Of a DNA stretch of 64,000 nucleotides, positions 36,959 through 61,211 are shown piece by piece. Within the stretch, counting starts at the first letter, position 1. Each line of letters opens with the position of its first letter. The notes below the pieces were generated by a model that was given only the letters and a program-made list of their open reading frames with translations, did not search any database and was not told where the DNA came from. Source of the stretch: Euglena gracilis (taxonomy: Eukaryota; Euglenida; Euglenophyceae; Euglenales); the NCBI GenBank assembly GCA_039621445.1, contig CP154955.1, positions 25,394,354-25,458,353 on the forward strand, given 5' to 3'. The position numbers and the translations under genes are program-made.

Positions 36959-39900
36959 TTAAACATAGATTTCCATTCGCAATTTCGGATTTCCATCACC
37001 AGCGCCTGTGCGGAATTCCAGCCGAGCAGCTCGCGGCACAGTATCCTTCAGCATGCACGACACGTGGTGGTGGAACGGCCGGAATTGCGTGCCGTACTGC
37101 ATGCTGAGGTCCACGAACTCCGCAATGCACTCGTACTCCAGTCCCTGCTGGGGGGGCGGTCCCCAAACCCAAACCTGATGAGACTGTTGTGTGCGCACAA
37201 CGACAAAATTGAGAAAGTGTTGGTGCACATGGGTATCCGGGACAGGGATGGGAGGATGTTCCATACGGAAGGTGCCAGCACCGTTCCTTGCTGAGCTTTG
37301 CGTTCCTCCCAAAAACCCGCATTGGATCGGCATCAGTTCCATATGAACGTGCATTCGGTGTTCTTTCAATCCGACTGGTTTGATCATTTGTTTTTGGAAA
37401 TTTATGCTACACACAGAAGAAGGCACGAGGACCTGGTAGAATGCACACTGCGATATACACATCATACATTAATATTTATCCACAACGGTATACACAAATG
37501 CAATACCGCCAACTGCTGCACAGTACTAAACTGCTAAATATCCCAGCCAAGGTCTGGCCAGGGGGCACCCGGTCGTAGCCCCGGAACAGGGCCGGGTTGA
37601 ACAGCAGCCCGCGGGCGGCCATGACGCCGTGGACCTGCGTGGCAGCGTGGAAGCGGGTGGCGTCCGCCAGCGTGAACACGTCGCCGTTGTGGACCACGGG
37701 CACGTCCACCGCCTGCCGGGGGTGCGCCGTCCCCCATATCACTGCAAATGCCCCGCAAAGCTTCAAACCATCGGATGGCATGCATTTAATCACGCGGTGG
37801 GAAGGGGGGCAAATCAAAGTGGCCAAGGTACTCCCATCAGAAGGAATTGTGCCGTGCGATAACTTTTGGGTCTGGCTGGCCAGCGTTTCCGGCGCAGGCC
37901 ATGGCGGCGCCGAGGCCGAAAAAGGTTGGCCTTCGCGGCGCCGGTTGGTCCGATGCGTTGCCAGCGGTCATTTGGTTGCACTCGCAACTGCTGACCGCAG
38001 CCAGCAAATGGCCAGTCTTTTTTTGGTGACCCCATTGAATTTCTACATGGAAAATGCAACTCGACCATACAATTGCTTAAGGACCCGGGCTAGCCACACT
38101 GGCTAGCCATTTTGCTAGACCTGAAAAAACACCAGCTGGACCTCCCGGAGGGGAGGTCCGGGTGTCCCCCAACTGGAAAAAAAATTTCCTTCAGCGCTGT
38201 GCGCCGAGGTGGAAACGAGGTTTTTGACGTATTTTTTCGGCTGATTTTGTTCAAAAAAGCCCCCAAAATGGCGAAAAGTGGGCGTTTTTGGCAAATTTTG
38301 GGGTCCAAAACGATTTCGGCACATCGCACCAGTCAATGGAAATTTTTCTTCCACTTGCTGCCCTGCTAGCGGACCCCCGCCCCCCGAGGGGTGCTGCGAA
38401 CCCTAAAGCAGAAGTCTGAACTCGGCAGACGCCAACCATTGCTCCGAAACATTCGTTTGCTTCAAACCGGATGCCCCAGAGGTCGCCTTGCCCAGTGCCT
38501 AACCCACCCTGTTGAGAGGCTGTTTAGTTTCACCAAATAATTGGCGCTGAGGGGCGGCGCAGGGGGACCAGCCGGACCACCGCCTCGTCCACCGCCACGG
38601 AGGACCGCTGGCCCACGGTGCGGCCGTGCACCGTCAGCCACGCCGCCCCGGCCGCCGCCATCTGCCGGGCGAAGTCCACCGTGGCCGCCTCCGTCTCCCG
38701 CACCCGCATCTTGACGGTGCACGGGAGGTCCGCCCGCCCGCAGGCTGCGGCGGGCACACCGTGGATGGCCCGCCCCACACGCTACCTATCAGCCAGCAAC
38801 GATTGCACGCTTTAGGTTGGCCACCCAGAAAAACAGCGGAAGACCTGTTAGGTTTTGGACCAAATGGAGTCGAAATGGCTGTATTCTGCGAGGAGATGTT
38901 TGAAAGAACTTGGCATGCCCTCTCCAAAAGGAATGTCAGGATCATGCCATTGCTTAGTGACCCCGGGGGGGTCACTTTCCACTCTGAAAAAAACCAGTCA
39001 GTCACTTTTTCCCAAAAAAAATCAGTCAGTCACTTTACCATGGATGGGCAACTCTTACCATGGGCCACGATTACCATGGATGGGCCATTCTTCAGGAGGC
39101 AATGAAAATGTGCCAAAAAAATCTCAAAAATCCAAAAAATTTCCCGCGCCTTCGGCGCTGGGCCGGCCACTTTTCATTTTCAGGCCTACCCCACCCCTGG
39201 GGAGGGGGGGCTCTTGGCCAAAAAAAAAAAACAACCAGTCAGTCACTCTGAAAAAACCAGTCAGTCACCCCCCCAGGGGTGGGGTGGGAGAGGTTTTAAG
39301 CAATGGTATGGTCAGGATTTCGCAGGTGCACGTGCACGCACGCACGCACGCACACACGCAAACACACACACACACACACACAAACCACAAACCACAAACC
39401 ACAAATCGAAATAGTTGGCACCAGCCTGAGCCGGCCTGGTTAACCACCTGGCGCACCATGTCCTGCACCAGCTCTGGCCGGGCCATCAGCGCGCCACCCA
39501 CGCCCTCCTTCAGTGCCCACCGCTGCGGGCAGCCGCAGTTCAGGTCCACGGCGTCGCAGTACGGCCGCACGAGCACTGCCGCCCGGCCGAGCTGCACCGG
39601 CTCCGGTGCCGCGAACTGCACCACCAGCGGGCCCTCCCCGACCTCCGTCGCGAGCTCCGCATCCCGGGCCTGTGGCGACTTGACGAAGCAGCGAGTCATG
39701 TCGTGTGCTGGGCCCCCGCCCGGTGAGTGGGTGAGTGGGCGTTGTATGTGGAAGCGTCAATAGCGCGCGCGTGTGGTGGTGGGGGGGGGGTGGGTGTCTG
39801 TGGGTGCTCCTGCCCCACCTCTCTGTGTGTGTGTGTGTGTGTGTGTGTATGAGTGGGGTGGTGGTGGGTGGTGTGTGTGGCAGGGGGGGCACTCTCGAAA

Positions 39901-42240
39901 AACCTGGCAGCACTCCCTCAAAAAAACACAAACAATCCCCCACCGCATGCGTGGGGCAGTCCTGACGGTGGTTGGCGCGTGTGCGATGGCAGGGGGCGCG
40001 TTGATGGCGGAACCCCCTCCCCCCAACGCCACACGCCCAAAGCACCGTTATGCATCGGGCAGTCCGAAGCTGGGAGGAGGGCGAGGGGAGGGGGAGGAGG
40101 GATGGAGACGTAGGAGGGACCCCCGAACCTCCTCGCGACATTCGAGGAGGTTCGAGACCAACATTCGAGGTTCGCGAGGACCTCCTCGATCGTTCGAGTC
40201 GTTCGAGGAGGTTCGAGGTCCCTCCTCGAACGTTCGAGGACGTTCGAGACCCCCTCGAAACGACGACGTTCGAGGAGGTTCGAGGACCCTCCGAACATTC
40301 GAATGCGTCGAGGAGGAGGTCGAGACCCTCCACTCGTTCGAGGCGAGACGAGGTCGCCCTAGGGTCGATCGAGACCCTCAACGTCGTTCGAGGACGTTTC
40401 GAGTAGCGTTGATCGAACGTCCCCTCCCGCGTCGCGACGTCTCGATGCCCTGCCCCCTTCCCACAACTCTCCGCGTGAGGAAATAAAAAAAGCCCAGGAT
40501 AGGCGTATCTAAAATAGAGACCCCCGGAAAAAAAAAGAAAGAGCGCCCAACAGCAAAAAAGGGGGGTTCTTACGGCGTCCCCCCGCGTCACCCTCCCCGC
40601 GGACGACCAGGGCGTCCTAGCGGGAAAAAAGGGACGATGAGCTGACCAAACCTGATAAAGACACCTAATATTCTTCTAATACCAATGGGTGAATATGCCA
40701 TAAATCAAGAAAACTAACCACTGAAAGCAGATAACACAAACCTCTCCCTTTTCCCCGCCCCATCGTGCCACTGAAAGACACAAAAACAGATCAACAACGA
40801 ACCATGGACTTGCAACTTACAACAGCCAATTCGTTCCTTTTAAATTCTGCCGAGACGGGAGCGGATGGCAACATTGAGCGATGAAAACCCTAACCCTATT
40901 CCTTCTAATACCTCCCACAATTCTCGGGATGGAAATATAAAAAAGTTGAAGAACCAGTGCGTTCTGCAAAAGAAAAACAAATCACAAAAATGGAAAAACT
41001 AAAAAGACCTACAGGGGATACACGGGCCCGCCCCGCTCGGGAGGGGGTCTGTTTCGTGGGCGACCGGGAGGAGGGGAGGCATAGAGGGAAATGCAAGATG
41101 GGACCCTTTGACCCTAACCTGTCTATAAATCCTTCATTCTCTGACAAGAAATCAAATATCGTGGCGTAAGGAAAAAAAGCCCGAGTAGGGGCGAGGGGGG
41201 GGGGGGGGGGTTGAGTGAGTTTTGAATGTGCAAGCGTCAATCGAGGAGGTCGCGCGCGCGTGTGTGGGTGGGTGGGTGGGTGTTGCGTGTGCCGTGCGTC
41301 TCTCACTCTCCTCGCTCTTCTCCTCTCGAGGTGTGTGAGTGTTCGTGTGATGTTCGAGGTGTTGTGTGGGTTCGTTGTGGGTGTTGTGTGCGTTGTGTGT
41401 GTGTGTGGTGACAGGTGTTTCACCTCGAACGTTCTGGCTCGAGGAACTCCCCCTCAAAAACCCCAACACCAACGTCCGCTCGCATCCTTTGCATGGCGTG
41501 GGCATGCAGTCCTGATCGACTTTTTGCGTTCTGGCGCGTGTGCGAGGTCCCGTTCAGGAGATGTCTACACCCCAGGCGGCAACAGGGGACGCACAAAGCC
41601 CAATGGCGGTGCCTCGCAGCCGCCCACAGCAAATGCTACCAAAACTGATATTGCATCTGGCGGTGGCCGTGGCTGGTAACATTCAGGTGAGCGGCAGGTG
41701 TTGCGCGGCGGGGGTTGGGGAGGGCTGGTTGTTCTAGTTCTGGGGGTTTGCCTTCCTCCTTTCGCCCCTGCCAGCATTGTGTTGTGTTGCCTTGAACTGT
41801 GCCTCGCTTGGAAAATGTCAAACAAAAAAAAGTATTTTTGAATGATGATGAGAATAACAACAGTTGCAGCAGCACATTCAGATCAGATAAAGGGGTGGTT
41901 AATGTACAAAAAAAAAGCGGGGGAAGCGCCAGAATGAGAAAAAAATGCAATGGGCTTTTTTAAAAGACAATTCTTCCTACAAGTTCACCCTTTTAAACAG
42001 GATGGGTCAAGGTGGCGGTGTTTTGGCGAGGTCGGTGCTCGCTGAAGGGAGGCTTAAAGAGGCAAAAAAAAGGTGCAGTTCCTCAAAGGCGGGCCGGGGG
42101 GAAGCGCCCCCACGGGCGGCGCACAGCTTGCGGAACGGCAGGCGGGAGTAGCGGACCATCGGCGCCTGCACCGCGGTCAGCCCCGGCGCCCGCAGCAGCC
42201 CCGGCACGTCGTACGGCCGGGGCCCCGCCGGGGCGGCCAT
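36959..42240 (-). CDS. DUS4L: tRNA-dihydrouridine synthase, DUS4 type, multi-exon
   Basis: A flavoenzyme that reduces uridine in the D-loop of tRNA (DUS4: positions 20a/20b in yeast). Minus-strand exons: 42,240-about 42,112 (VQAPMVRYSRLPFRKLC, the FMN-binding start of the barrel); 39,707-about 39,436 (FVKSPQARDAEL, VVQFAA, CDAVDLNCGCPQRWA with the catalytic Cys, LVQDMVRQV); 38,744-about 38,571 (CTVKMRV, WLTVHGRT); 37,712-about 37,580 (VDVPVVHNGDV, HGVMAARGLLFNPALF, GYD); 37,147-about 36,959 (EYECIAEFVDL). Order and motifs match human DUS4L. The segment with the CYTPM motif between the first two exons was not found; a small exon may be missed. Start Met 42,240 lies 22 codons before APMV. Two MITEs sit in its introns. 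Confidence 0.92.
38066..38418. mobile_element. MITE M1 in a DUS4L intron
   Basis: Left terminal repeat CATACAATTGCTTA (38,066-38,079), right TAAAGCAGAAGTCTG (38,404-38,418), an imperfect inverse. Flanks AACTCGAC and AACTCGGC (7 of 8 match). Same family as M2 and M3. Confidence 0.6.
38943..39310. mobile_element. MITE M2 in a DUS4L intron
   Basis: 368 bp with terminal repeats CATGCCATTGCTTA and TAAGCAATGGTATG (13 of 14 positions inverted). Flanked by the perfect 8-bp duplication GTCAGGAT (38,935-38,942 and 39,311-39,318). The inside carries CAGTCAGTCACT units, a GCGCCTTCGGCGC hairpin and C/G homopolymers. No ORF. Confidence 0.85.
39330..39390 (+). repeat. (AC)n microsatellite beside DUS4L exon 2
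   Basis: GCAC/AC repeat followed by three ACAAACC units, ending 45 bp from the exon's 5' splice region. A matching (GT)n run lies upstream of the same exon at 39,823-39,848. Confidence 0.9.
40110..40440. repeat. TTCGAGG-type satellite, cluster 2
   Basis: More than 20 occurrences of TTCGAGG or CCTCGAA in about 320 bp, in both orientations and irregular spacing, in the first DUS4L intron. Many units are themselves near-palindromic (CGAACGTTCGAGG). Confidence 0.82.
40450..41200. other. Intron sequence without recognised feature
   Basis: A-rich, with ACCCTAACCC-like bits near 40,885-40,900 too short to call telomeric. A G-run at 41,197-41,210 is followed by TTGTGTG-rich DNA at 41,330-41,410. 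Confidence 0.45.
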
Positions 42241-42389
42241 TTCTGCGGTGGGCGGGGGGAGAGGCAGGCAGGGAGGAGAGCCCCCTAAGGCCTCCCCTGA
42301 ACAGCAGCCCTGTAGCTCTGTGGGACGGGTTTGGACGGGTGGCCATAATCCCGGGGGGGGGGTACACTCCCCCACCTAAACAGTGGCAC

Positions 42390-43460
42390 AGCCTGGGGGA
42401 CCTTTTTTTTGGCGCTATTCTGATTCTTGCGTCGAAAATGGGTCCCAATGGCGATGTCCTGCCCCCAAAAACTGTCTTTTTTCGAACACCGATGGATAAT
42501 GGTTGACGTTTTTTTTTAACTGAGCAATTAGTTCTGTAAGAAAATACACAAGGATTTCATTCTGCGTGGTGCTCTGCCACTGAAATAAGCCCCCTGATGT
42601 CTCAGGTAACAGACAGGTCCCAATAGGACAGACAATCAGTGGTCAGTGGGTACAGAGGGTCGAGGACAGTTTAACCAAAAATATTCCTTCGATCCCCCGG
42701 TGACAAAAAAAATTCCTTTTCCATAGAAAAAAAGTTCGAAATTATTACACCCCGGAAATTGTCTTTTTTATTAAAAAAAATACAAGAAGAATCCAAAAAA
42801 TTTTTTTCTTAGGAGACAGGTCAGGGTAGGAGACATGTCCTATGAGGGCAGGTCAGCGGGTACAGTAGGACAATTTCCCTTGGAGGGTAGGTCATGCCCG
42901 AGTATAATCCAGACACTTGCTTAAAATCTCCGGGGGGGGGGGGCTGTATTTCGATGGGGGGGCCATATTCATTGGGGTGGGGATAAATGATGCAAGACAT
43001 TTCTCAGGCACAGGGGTTATGCCACCTCCCCCTTGTCCAACGAGAGGAGGTTGACAAAACAGCAACGTTCGTCTCAAACCAGGGGGGGGTCGTTGGACAA
43101 TGGGGGGGGGACCCCTTGTCAGCAAAAAAAATGGCCACAGATGGGGGAAATTGCCATTTTTGGGCTTATTTTATTTTTGCATTTCTGCCATTCTTTTGGC
43201 CATTTTCGGTCACTTTTGGCCATTTTTTTTGGACATTTTGAACTTTTGGGTCAACTTCAAGCAAATTTCGGCCGTTGGCTGCAATCTTGCACACTTATGC
43301 CAATTTTGATCATTTTGGGTAATTGTGATCATTTTCGGGGGGATTGGGCTTGTTTTGCATATACTTTTTTGCTTTGAGGTTTTGCAGACCACCAAGGGGG
43401 GGGCTGCTGCAGCCAGTGTGGCTGGAAAGTTGGGCTGGCTAGTCCACCCCTTGGGGGGGG
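42390..43460. other. Spacer upstream of DUS4L
   Basis: No coding segment recognised. It has many G- and T-runs and a TIR-like CAGACACTTGCTTA at 42,910-42,923 resembling the M1-M3 ends, but without a partner. Confidence 0.45.
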
Positions 43461-43469
43461 GGGCTGGAC

Positions 43470-43838
43470 CAGACAATTGCTTAAGCACTGACCAACCCCC
43501 CCCCCCCCCCCCGGGGGGTGGGTGACTGGTTTTTTCAAAGTGACTGACTGGTTTTTGGCCCGGACCCCTCCCCCCCCCCGGGGGGGGGGTCGGCCAGGAG
43601 TGGGCAAAAGTGGCTTGAGTGACCCCGGCGCCGAAGGCGCCGGAAAAATTTTTTGGGCCTAAAATGGCCTAAAGTGACTGGAAAGTCGCCGTTTTTCTGA
43701 GTGGCCGACCCCCCCCCCCCCCGGGGGGGGGGGGAGTGACTGGCTGGTTTTTTGAAAATGAGTGACTGACTGGTTTTTAAAAAAGTGGAGTGACCCCCCC
43801 CTCCCCCCCCCCCCCGGGGGTCGGTAAGCAATTGTATG
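43470..43838. mobile_element. MITE M3, inverted relative to M2
   Basis: 369 bp with terminal repeats CAGACAATTGCTTA and TAAGCAATTGTATG and a perfect 8-bp flanking duplication GGCTGGAC (43,462-43,469 and 43,839-43,846). The interior is collinear with the reverse complement of M2 (CAGTCAGTCAC units, GGCGCCTTCGGCGCC hairpin) and holds four (C)n(G)n palindromes. Confidence 0.87.
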
Positions 43839-44644
43839 GGCTGGACCCTTGCTGTATGTGAGCCGGGCCATGGTTCGGACAACTGCCCAAAAGATGACCT
43901 GCAAAGCACAGCGTTGAAAAAAAAATGAGTATCTGGCAACCCCAAAACCGCACACAAAAAGTCCCAAAAACACTATTTGTGGCCATGTTTGAAGATGATT
44001 TGAAAGCCTAGCAAACCCCCAGAGGCATTAAAAGTTGTGTGTTTTATGGTGGTCAGCACAAACAGTTGCAAAAAAAAGGCTTTTGAACCATTTAAATGCA
44101 AAAAAAACAAACAGCGAAAAACAATTATTGGTCCAACATTGTATATAGGCTGATAGGAAGATCGAATATCACCAGGAAAGGGTGCCTAGCCCCGACCCCC
44201 CCCCCCCCGAGACACTGCCCACTGCCAGCGGATAGGTTGGACGGTGCTGGGGAACCTTATAATGACAGATTGGTGGATTGATAGTTTCCCAGGCAGATCC
44301 ATGATTGGTTCTCGGGCATGACAACATCCCAGGGCGGGGGGGGGGGGGCTGGAATGTGTTGTGGGGTCGCCCATTTGGGGTCTGATTCTGTACAAACAGG
44401 TGCACTGCTAGTGAATGTCGATCCCTGTGGACCTATGGGCATCTGAACGCCATGGTATGCTACAAATATGTGTGGGTGCCGCGTCACAGGCACACGCCCG
44501 GACAGCACCGGAGCGGCGGAGGGGGAGGGAACACTGGGCGGCGGTGCGCCGGGGGAGGCGAAGCGGCCTGGGGAAGCCCCATCTGAAGGCCCATTGGGCA
44601 GCGGGGCTGAGCGAGTCGAGGGGTCAGTGGGGCAGGAGGGGCCC

Positions 44645-57420
<12,776 letters not shown>

Positions 57421-57774
57421 TGGATAACCCCCTGGCCCTTGTTGAGGTCATGGCCCGTCGGAGGGACAGGGGGGGGGTACACACGCCTGAGCGACGGAAC
57501 ACAGTCATCCCACCCCTCTTCATGGGATTCTGAGATTCGCTGTGGGGTGAACAAAGACGAGTGATGGGGGGGACTGCAAACCCTTAAGCAGAAGCCTGCC
57601 CGCAATCCCCAACGTTAACCCCCTCCACGAAAACCAAGTCTGACTAAACGCTTTGGTGATGGGCAGGCTTCTTTAAAACTTCGAAGCCCAGGGGGGGGGC
57701 TGGTCCCAGGCCGGACAGGCTTCTTATAAAGGCAGGTGGGGGTCCGCCCCCCCCCCTCCAGCCCGGTCAGGGAG

Positions 57775-57862
57775 GGGTGGGGGGTGCACAGCGTGTAGTC
57801 GTACCGAGGTTTCACGAAATTTCGAAATTTCACGAAATTTCGAAGTTTCACCCGACAAGTCA
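57775..57862. repeat. Dispersed inverted repeat, copy 2 (partner 54,915-54,985)
   Basis: The motif CACGAAATTTCGAA appears twice in tandem here, once in the partner. Confidence 0.75.
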
Positions 57863-58499
57863 GCTGGCACAAACCCACCTCTCCCCTCCCACAGAAACTG
57901 TCTCCGGGCAAATCAGCGAATACAGAGGTAGGACACAGATGCCTGTCCGGACAGGTCAACAAGAGCGGGGCCAGAGGACAGTTTCCCGGGTGGGTCCGTG
58001 TCAGGGGAGAAAAAAGTTGACAACCGACGCAAAACTTTGGACAAGCGATTCTTTTGCATGCTTGTATCAGGAAGCCAGAAAAATCCACATTTTCTATCAA
58101 CTTGGGAATATGCCTTTTTTTTTCAACCAAAATACGAAATGCCTGAAAAAAATAGTTAGCAGACAGCCCAGCGGGTAAGACAGGGGCCTATGAAGACAGG
58201 TTAGCGGGTGCAGAAGATAGACGACACTTACCCAGGAGGACAGTTTCCCGGGGGCCGGGGGTCCACAACTTCTCAGGGGGGGGTTCTGTGGACTGTCCAA
58301 ACACAAATCAGCCGGTATGGGCCAAAGGCGACAACTTCCCTGGGGGGGGGGGTGCCTTGCTTGGACTGCCCCTGGGGAAGGGGTGCAGTGGACCCCAAAA
58401 AGCTGAGGATGTTCATCCAGCCATCCAGGAAACCGGGTTCTGCACAAACACTGGCGACTGCTGCACAAATGCGCCCAACGGACAACCGACGGCATTGTC

Positions 58500-58650
58500 T
58501 GTTGGGCGGGTCCCCGCCACGCCCACCCGCCCCTGGGCAGCGCGGCCATCGTCTCGGCGAGGGGCGGCCAGTCGCGCTCCACGGAGCAGTCGCAGCCCAT
58601 GAGGCAGCGGGCCGGGCCGGCGGGCGGCGGCGGAGCGGCGGCGCATGAAC
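58500..58650 (-). CDS. Exon-like segment, unidentified
   Basis: A minus frame with ARCLMGCDCSVERDWPPLAE and MAALPRGGWAW. Codon use is like neighbouring exons. It may be an upstream exon of the DUF3754 gene or belong to the next gene. Confidence 0.35.
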
Positions 58651-59307
58651 CGGCCTGCGGCGCGGGGACGGCGGCGGTGAGGGTCACCGCAGGAGTGCAG
58701 GGGGGCCGGAGGTGTGGGTGGCGGGAGGGAAAGAACTGTGTGTTTGGCATCACCGGTCCAGGCGACGACCTCTCCCGGCGGTAGGTCACCGGGAGGCCGG
58801 ACTGGGGGATTCTCAAACAGAGCCATGGGACAGTTCCGGGGTGTGGCCGGGAACGCTGCAGGGAACAGTGTGTAGCTGGAACGCAATTCCCGGAACGAAA
58901 TTCCCGGAACGCAATTCCCAGAACGCAATTCCATTGAAGACATCCGCTAAGAAAGGACCCGGAGACAAAATGACATTTGATCGCGCACCCCGGGATACAT
59001 GGGTGGGAGATCGCGCGTGGAATTGCAACCACACCGGTGATGAGGACGGCTGATTTTTGGCAGGTTGGTGTGCTCGGGTGTGGCTGTTCGCATGAATTCC
59101 AATTTCCCAGCAAACTGCATTTCCTTGGAAGCAGTCGCGCCAAAAACAGTTGGGATTGCACAACCGGGTGTGGCCACGACACAACCTGCCTCCAACATTC
59201 TCCTGCTGCTGCAGGACATTCCTCCTCCAACAGCTCTGCTTTGGCAGTGTGCGCGCTGGGGAACACTGCGGCACACATGGTGCATGGCAGGGGCGGCCTC
59301 CAGCGCT

Positions 59308-59560
59308 CACAGGGGAGCCGCTGTGGGGAGGAGCAGGCCGGTGCTGGGCGCTGTGGCGGGGGAGTCCCCGGGGGCGGTCTGGCCCACGGCGGGTTCCAGG
59401 GAGGGCGTGCTGGTCCGGGACGGTCCCCACCCCAGCCCGTCGGCCGCCCCCCCGGCCGCCGCGCCTCGGTCCTCTCCAGTCCACCCCTCGCCGTCCGCGT
59501 CCTCGTCCTCCTCCCCCCATTCTTCATCGTCCTCTCCATCCCCCTCCTGCTCCTCCTCCA
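59308..59560 (-). CDS. Exon-like segment with acidic run, unidentified
   Basis: An 84-codon minus frame begins with an almost continuous Glu/Asp/Gly stretch (EEEQEGDGEDDEEWGEEDED), then turns Gly/Ala/Pro-rich. Acidic runs of this type occur in many nuclear proteins and carry little family information. Confidence 0.4.
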
Positions 59561-59699
59561 CAGGCTTCTTTTAAAATCCTTTGGGGGGGGCAATCCTCTC
59601 ACACCCACCCGGGTCGGCCTGGGGGGATTGGTGCGAAAAATCCCCTGTGGGGGGTGGCCCCATTTTTGGAGCTTGGGCTCTTTCGGGAATCCCTCAAAC

Positions 59700-60000
59700 A
59701 CTCATGGCCAGTTTCGTCCCCCCCAGGACCCTGTTCTGGGGGGGGGGTCCTGGGGGTCATCGGTGAACAGTACTCAATACAAAACCCCCAGAAGGAGTCT
59801 TATAAAAAAAGTAAACACTCCCACACATAATGATGTTATTTTTAAGACTGGGCGGTCCGGGGGTGGAACCCCCCCCCCTGGTAGCCAGCGCCGAAGGCAC
59901 TCAGAACTTCACGGCAAGTGAGTCCTTGGGGGGGGGGGTCCTGGGGAGGTCCTGGGGGTGCCTGGGGTCCTGGGGGGGAAACTGGCCATGAAACACCTCA
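59700..60000 (+). repeat. GGGGTCCTG repeat, copy 3
   Basis: Two clusters of GGGGGTCCTGG units (59,735-59,760 and 59,930-59,985). The second has the same flanks as 15,290-15,415. Confidence 0.65.
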
Positions 60001-60114
60001 AACAAAACCCCCTCAGATGTCGTATTTCCCCACCATATTTGGTATTTTCTGCAGCAAACTCTTTTGGTTCCACGTGCGTGGGGGGGGGGGCTCAGCCCCG
60101 GGGGGGGGGGCTTC

Positions 60115-60292
60115 TTCTTCTTTTGACATAAAAAGAAACCTGCACCTCACCCTCCGGCTCCTCCTTTTCATCGTCGCTGTCCTCCCGCTCCCGCAGCTCC
60201 GCCGCCACAAAGCCAGCGGGCAGCGCCACGCCGAGGGTTTCTGCCTTTGCCCACACGCTACCGTCCTGTGGCGGCATGCCCCTGCCTGGCAC
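60115..60292 (-). CDS. Exon-like segment, unidentified
   Basis: A minus frame with DGSVWAKAETLGVALPAGFV and an acidic stretch (EREDSDDEKEEPEGE) followed by VQVSFYVKRR. It looks genuinely coding. On the upstream side, 30 bp away, a (TG)n repeat (60,318-60,450 on plus as CA) begins. Confidence 0.45.
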
Positions 60293-60317
60293 ATAAGCAC
60301 ATCACAATAATAGGCAC

Positions 60318-60450
60318 ACACTCACACACACACACACACACCAACCCACACCTACATACTACATGCACACACACACACACACAGCACACAGCACAAAATA
60401 ACAAACACACATACAGCAAACAGAAACACACACACACACACAGAGAGAGA
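60318..60450 (+). repeat. (CA)n-rich microsatellite
   Basis: Interrupted CA repeat with CATACTACATGC in the middle and a GA run at the end. Confidence 0.93.
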
Positions 60451-60954
60451 GAGTGAGAAAGATGCACACGCAGGCAGAAAGAAAAAGAGACACAGACAGG
60501 CAGGCAGACAGATAAAAAGACACCTCTGTGTTGGTTATGTATGCAGTGTGCGCACTGCACATACCTGACAATAAAAACATTTCAAATGCGCCTGCTCTTG
60601 GGTGAGGTGGGGATGTAATGGACCACGGGTGCAGAGGGATGGGCAGCAAATAAAACTTGTCCGAGACGTGCTGCACTTTGCCGAGCCGGCCGAATGCTGC
60701 GCCTGTGAGGACGGTCAAGCAGCGGGTTGGGGGAAGACCAGCAACCTCCACCTGAGGTCAGTGTGGACTCGTTTTTCACTGCCGATTGGAGCGTGGCAGA
60801 GCTGTCAAGTCAGGAGACAGGATCCCCGCGGGGGGGGGGGTGCAGGTTGACAAGGATGAGAAAGAAAGAGAATGGTGAAACCACCTTATTTCTTATTTGA
60901 CGCTATACACTGTGAAATAAGACAGCTGAACGTTGGGATTTTGAAGATGTTTTG

Positions 60955-61165
60955 CGGGAGAGAGCCCTCCACCCTCTTCCCTGCGACTCCTCATCGAAAG
61001 CGTCCGCCCGCAGAACCGTCGGTGCGTTGCCAGCGGCGGTGCGCGGAGGCACACCGGCGGCGGCCACGACCTGCACCCACTCCACCAGGCCCTCGGGGGC
61101 CGCCGGCAACCGCAGCGGCGCGATGGGCCGGCGGCACTGCCGGCACTCCTCCATGGCGCCGAAGT
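60955..61165 (-). CDS. Exon-like segment with Cys pair, unidentified
   Basis: A minus frame with MEECRQCRRPIAPLRLPAAP and VEWVQVVAAAGVPPRTAAGN, then LRADAFDEE. The CxxC could be half of a zinc-binding site, with a second CxxC in the next upstream segment (62.0 kb). No family recognised. Confidence 0.45.
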
Positions 61166-61211
61166 TGTGGTTGGGGCGCGGCCGCTGTTGGGTTCCCGTT
61201 CTCGTGGGAGC

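Noticed and set aside
40120-40430. tRNA genes suggested by GGTTCGAGG (B-box-like) motifs
   Set aside because: No A box at a fitting distance and no cloverleaf; the motif is part of a satellite.
39440-40591. 383-codon minus-strand ORF overlapping DUS4L exon 2
   Set aside because: It runs through the exon in a different frame from the dihydrouridine synthase motifs and continues through satellite and microsatellite DNA.
40880-40905. Telomere-like CCCTAA units
   Set aside because: Only two or three units in an intron; similar short bits occur by chance near 46,610 and 36,130.
41540-41600. Plus-strand reading GDVYTPGGN resembling the missing CYTPM motif of DUS4L
   Set aside because: It is on the wrong strand for the gene and continues into unrelated sequence.
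58097-59701. 534-codon minus-strand ORF
   Set aside because: GC-rich DNA with few stops. Only short parts look like exons (58.5 and 59.3 kb), and these are in other frames or bounded by intron-like DNA.
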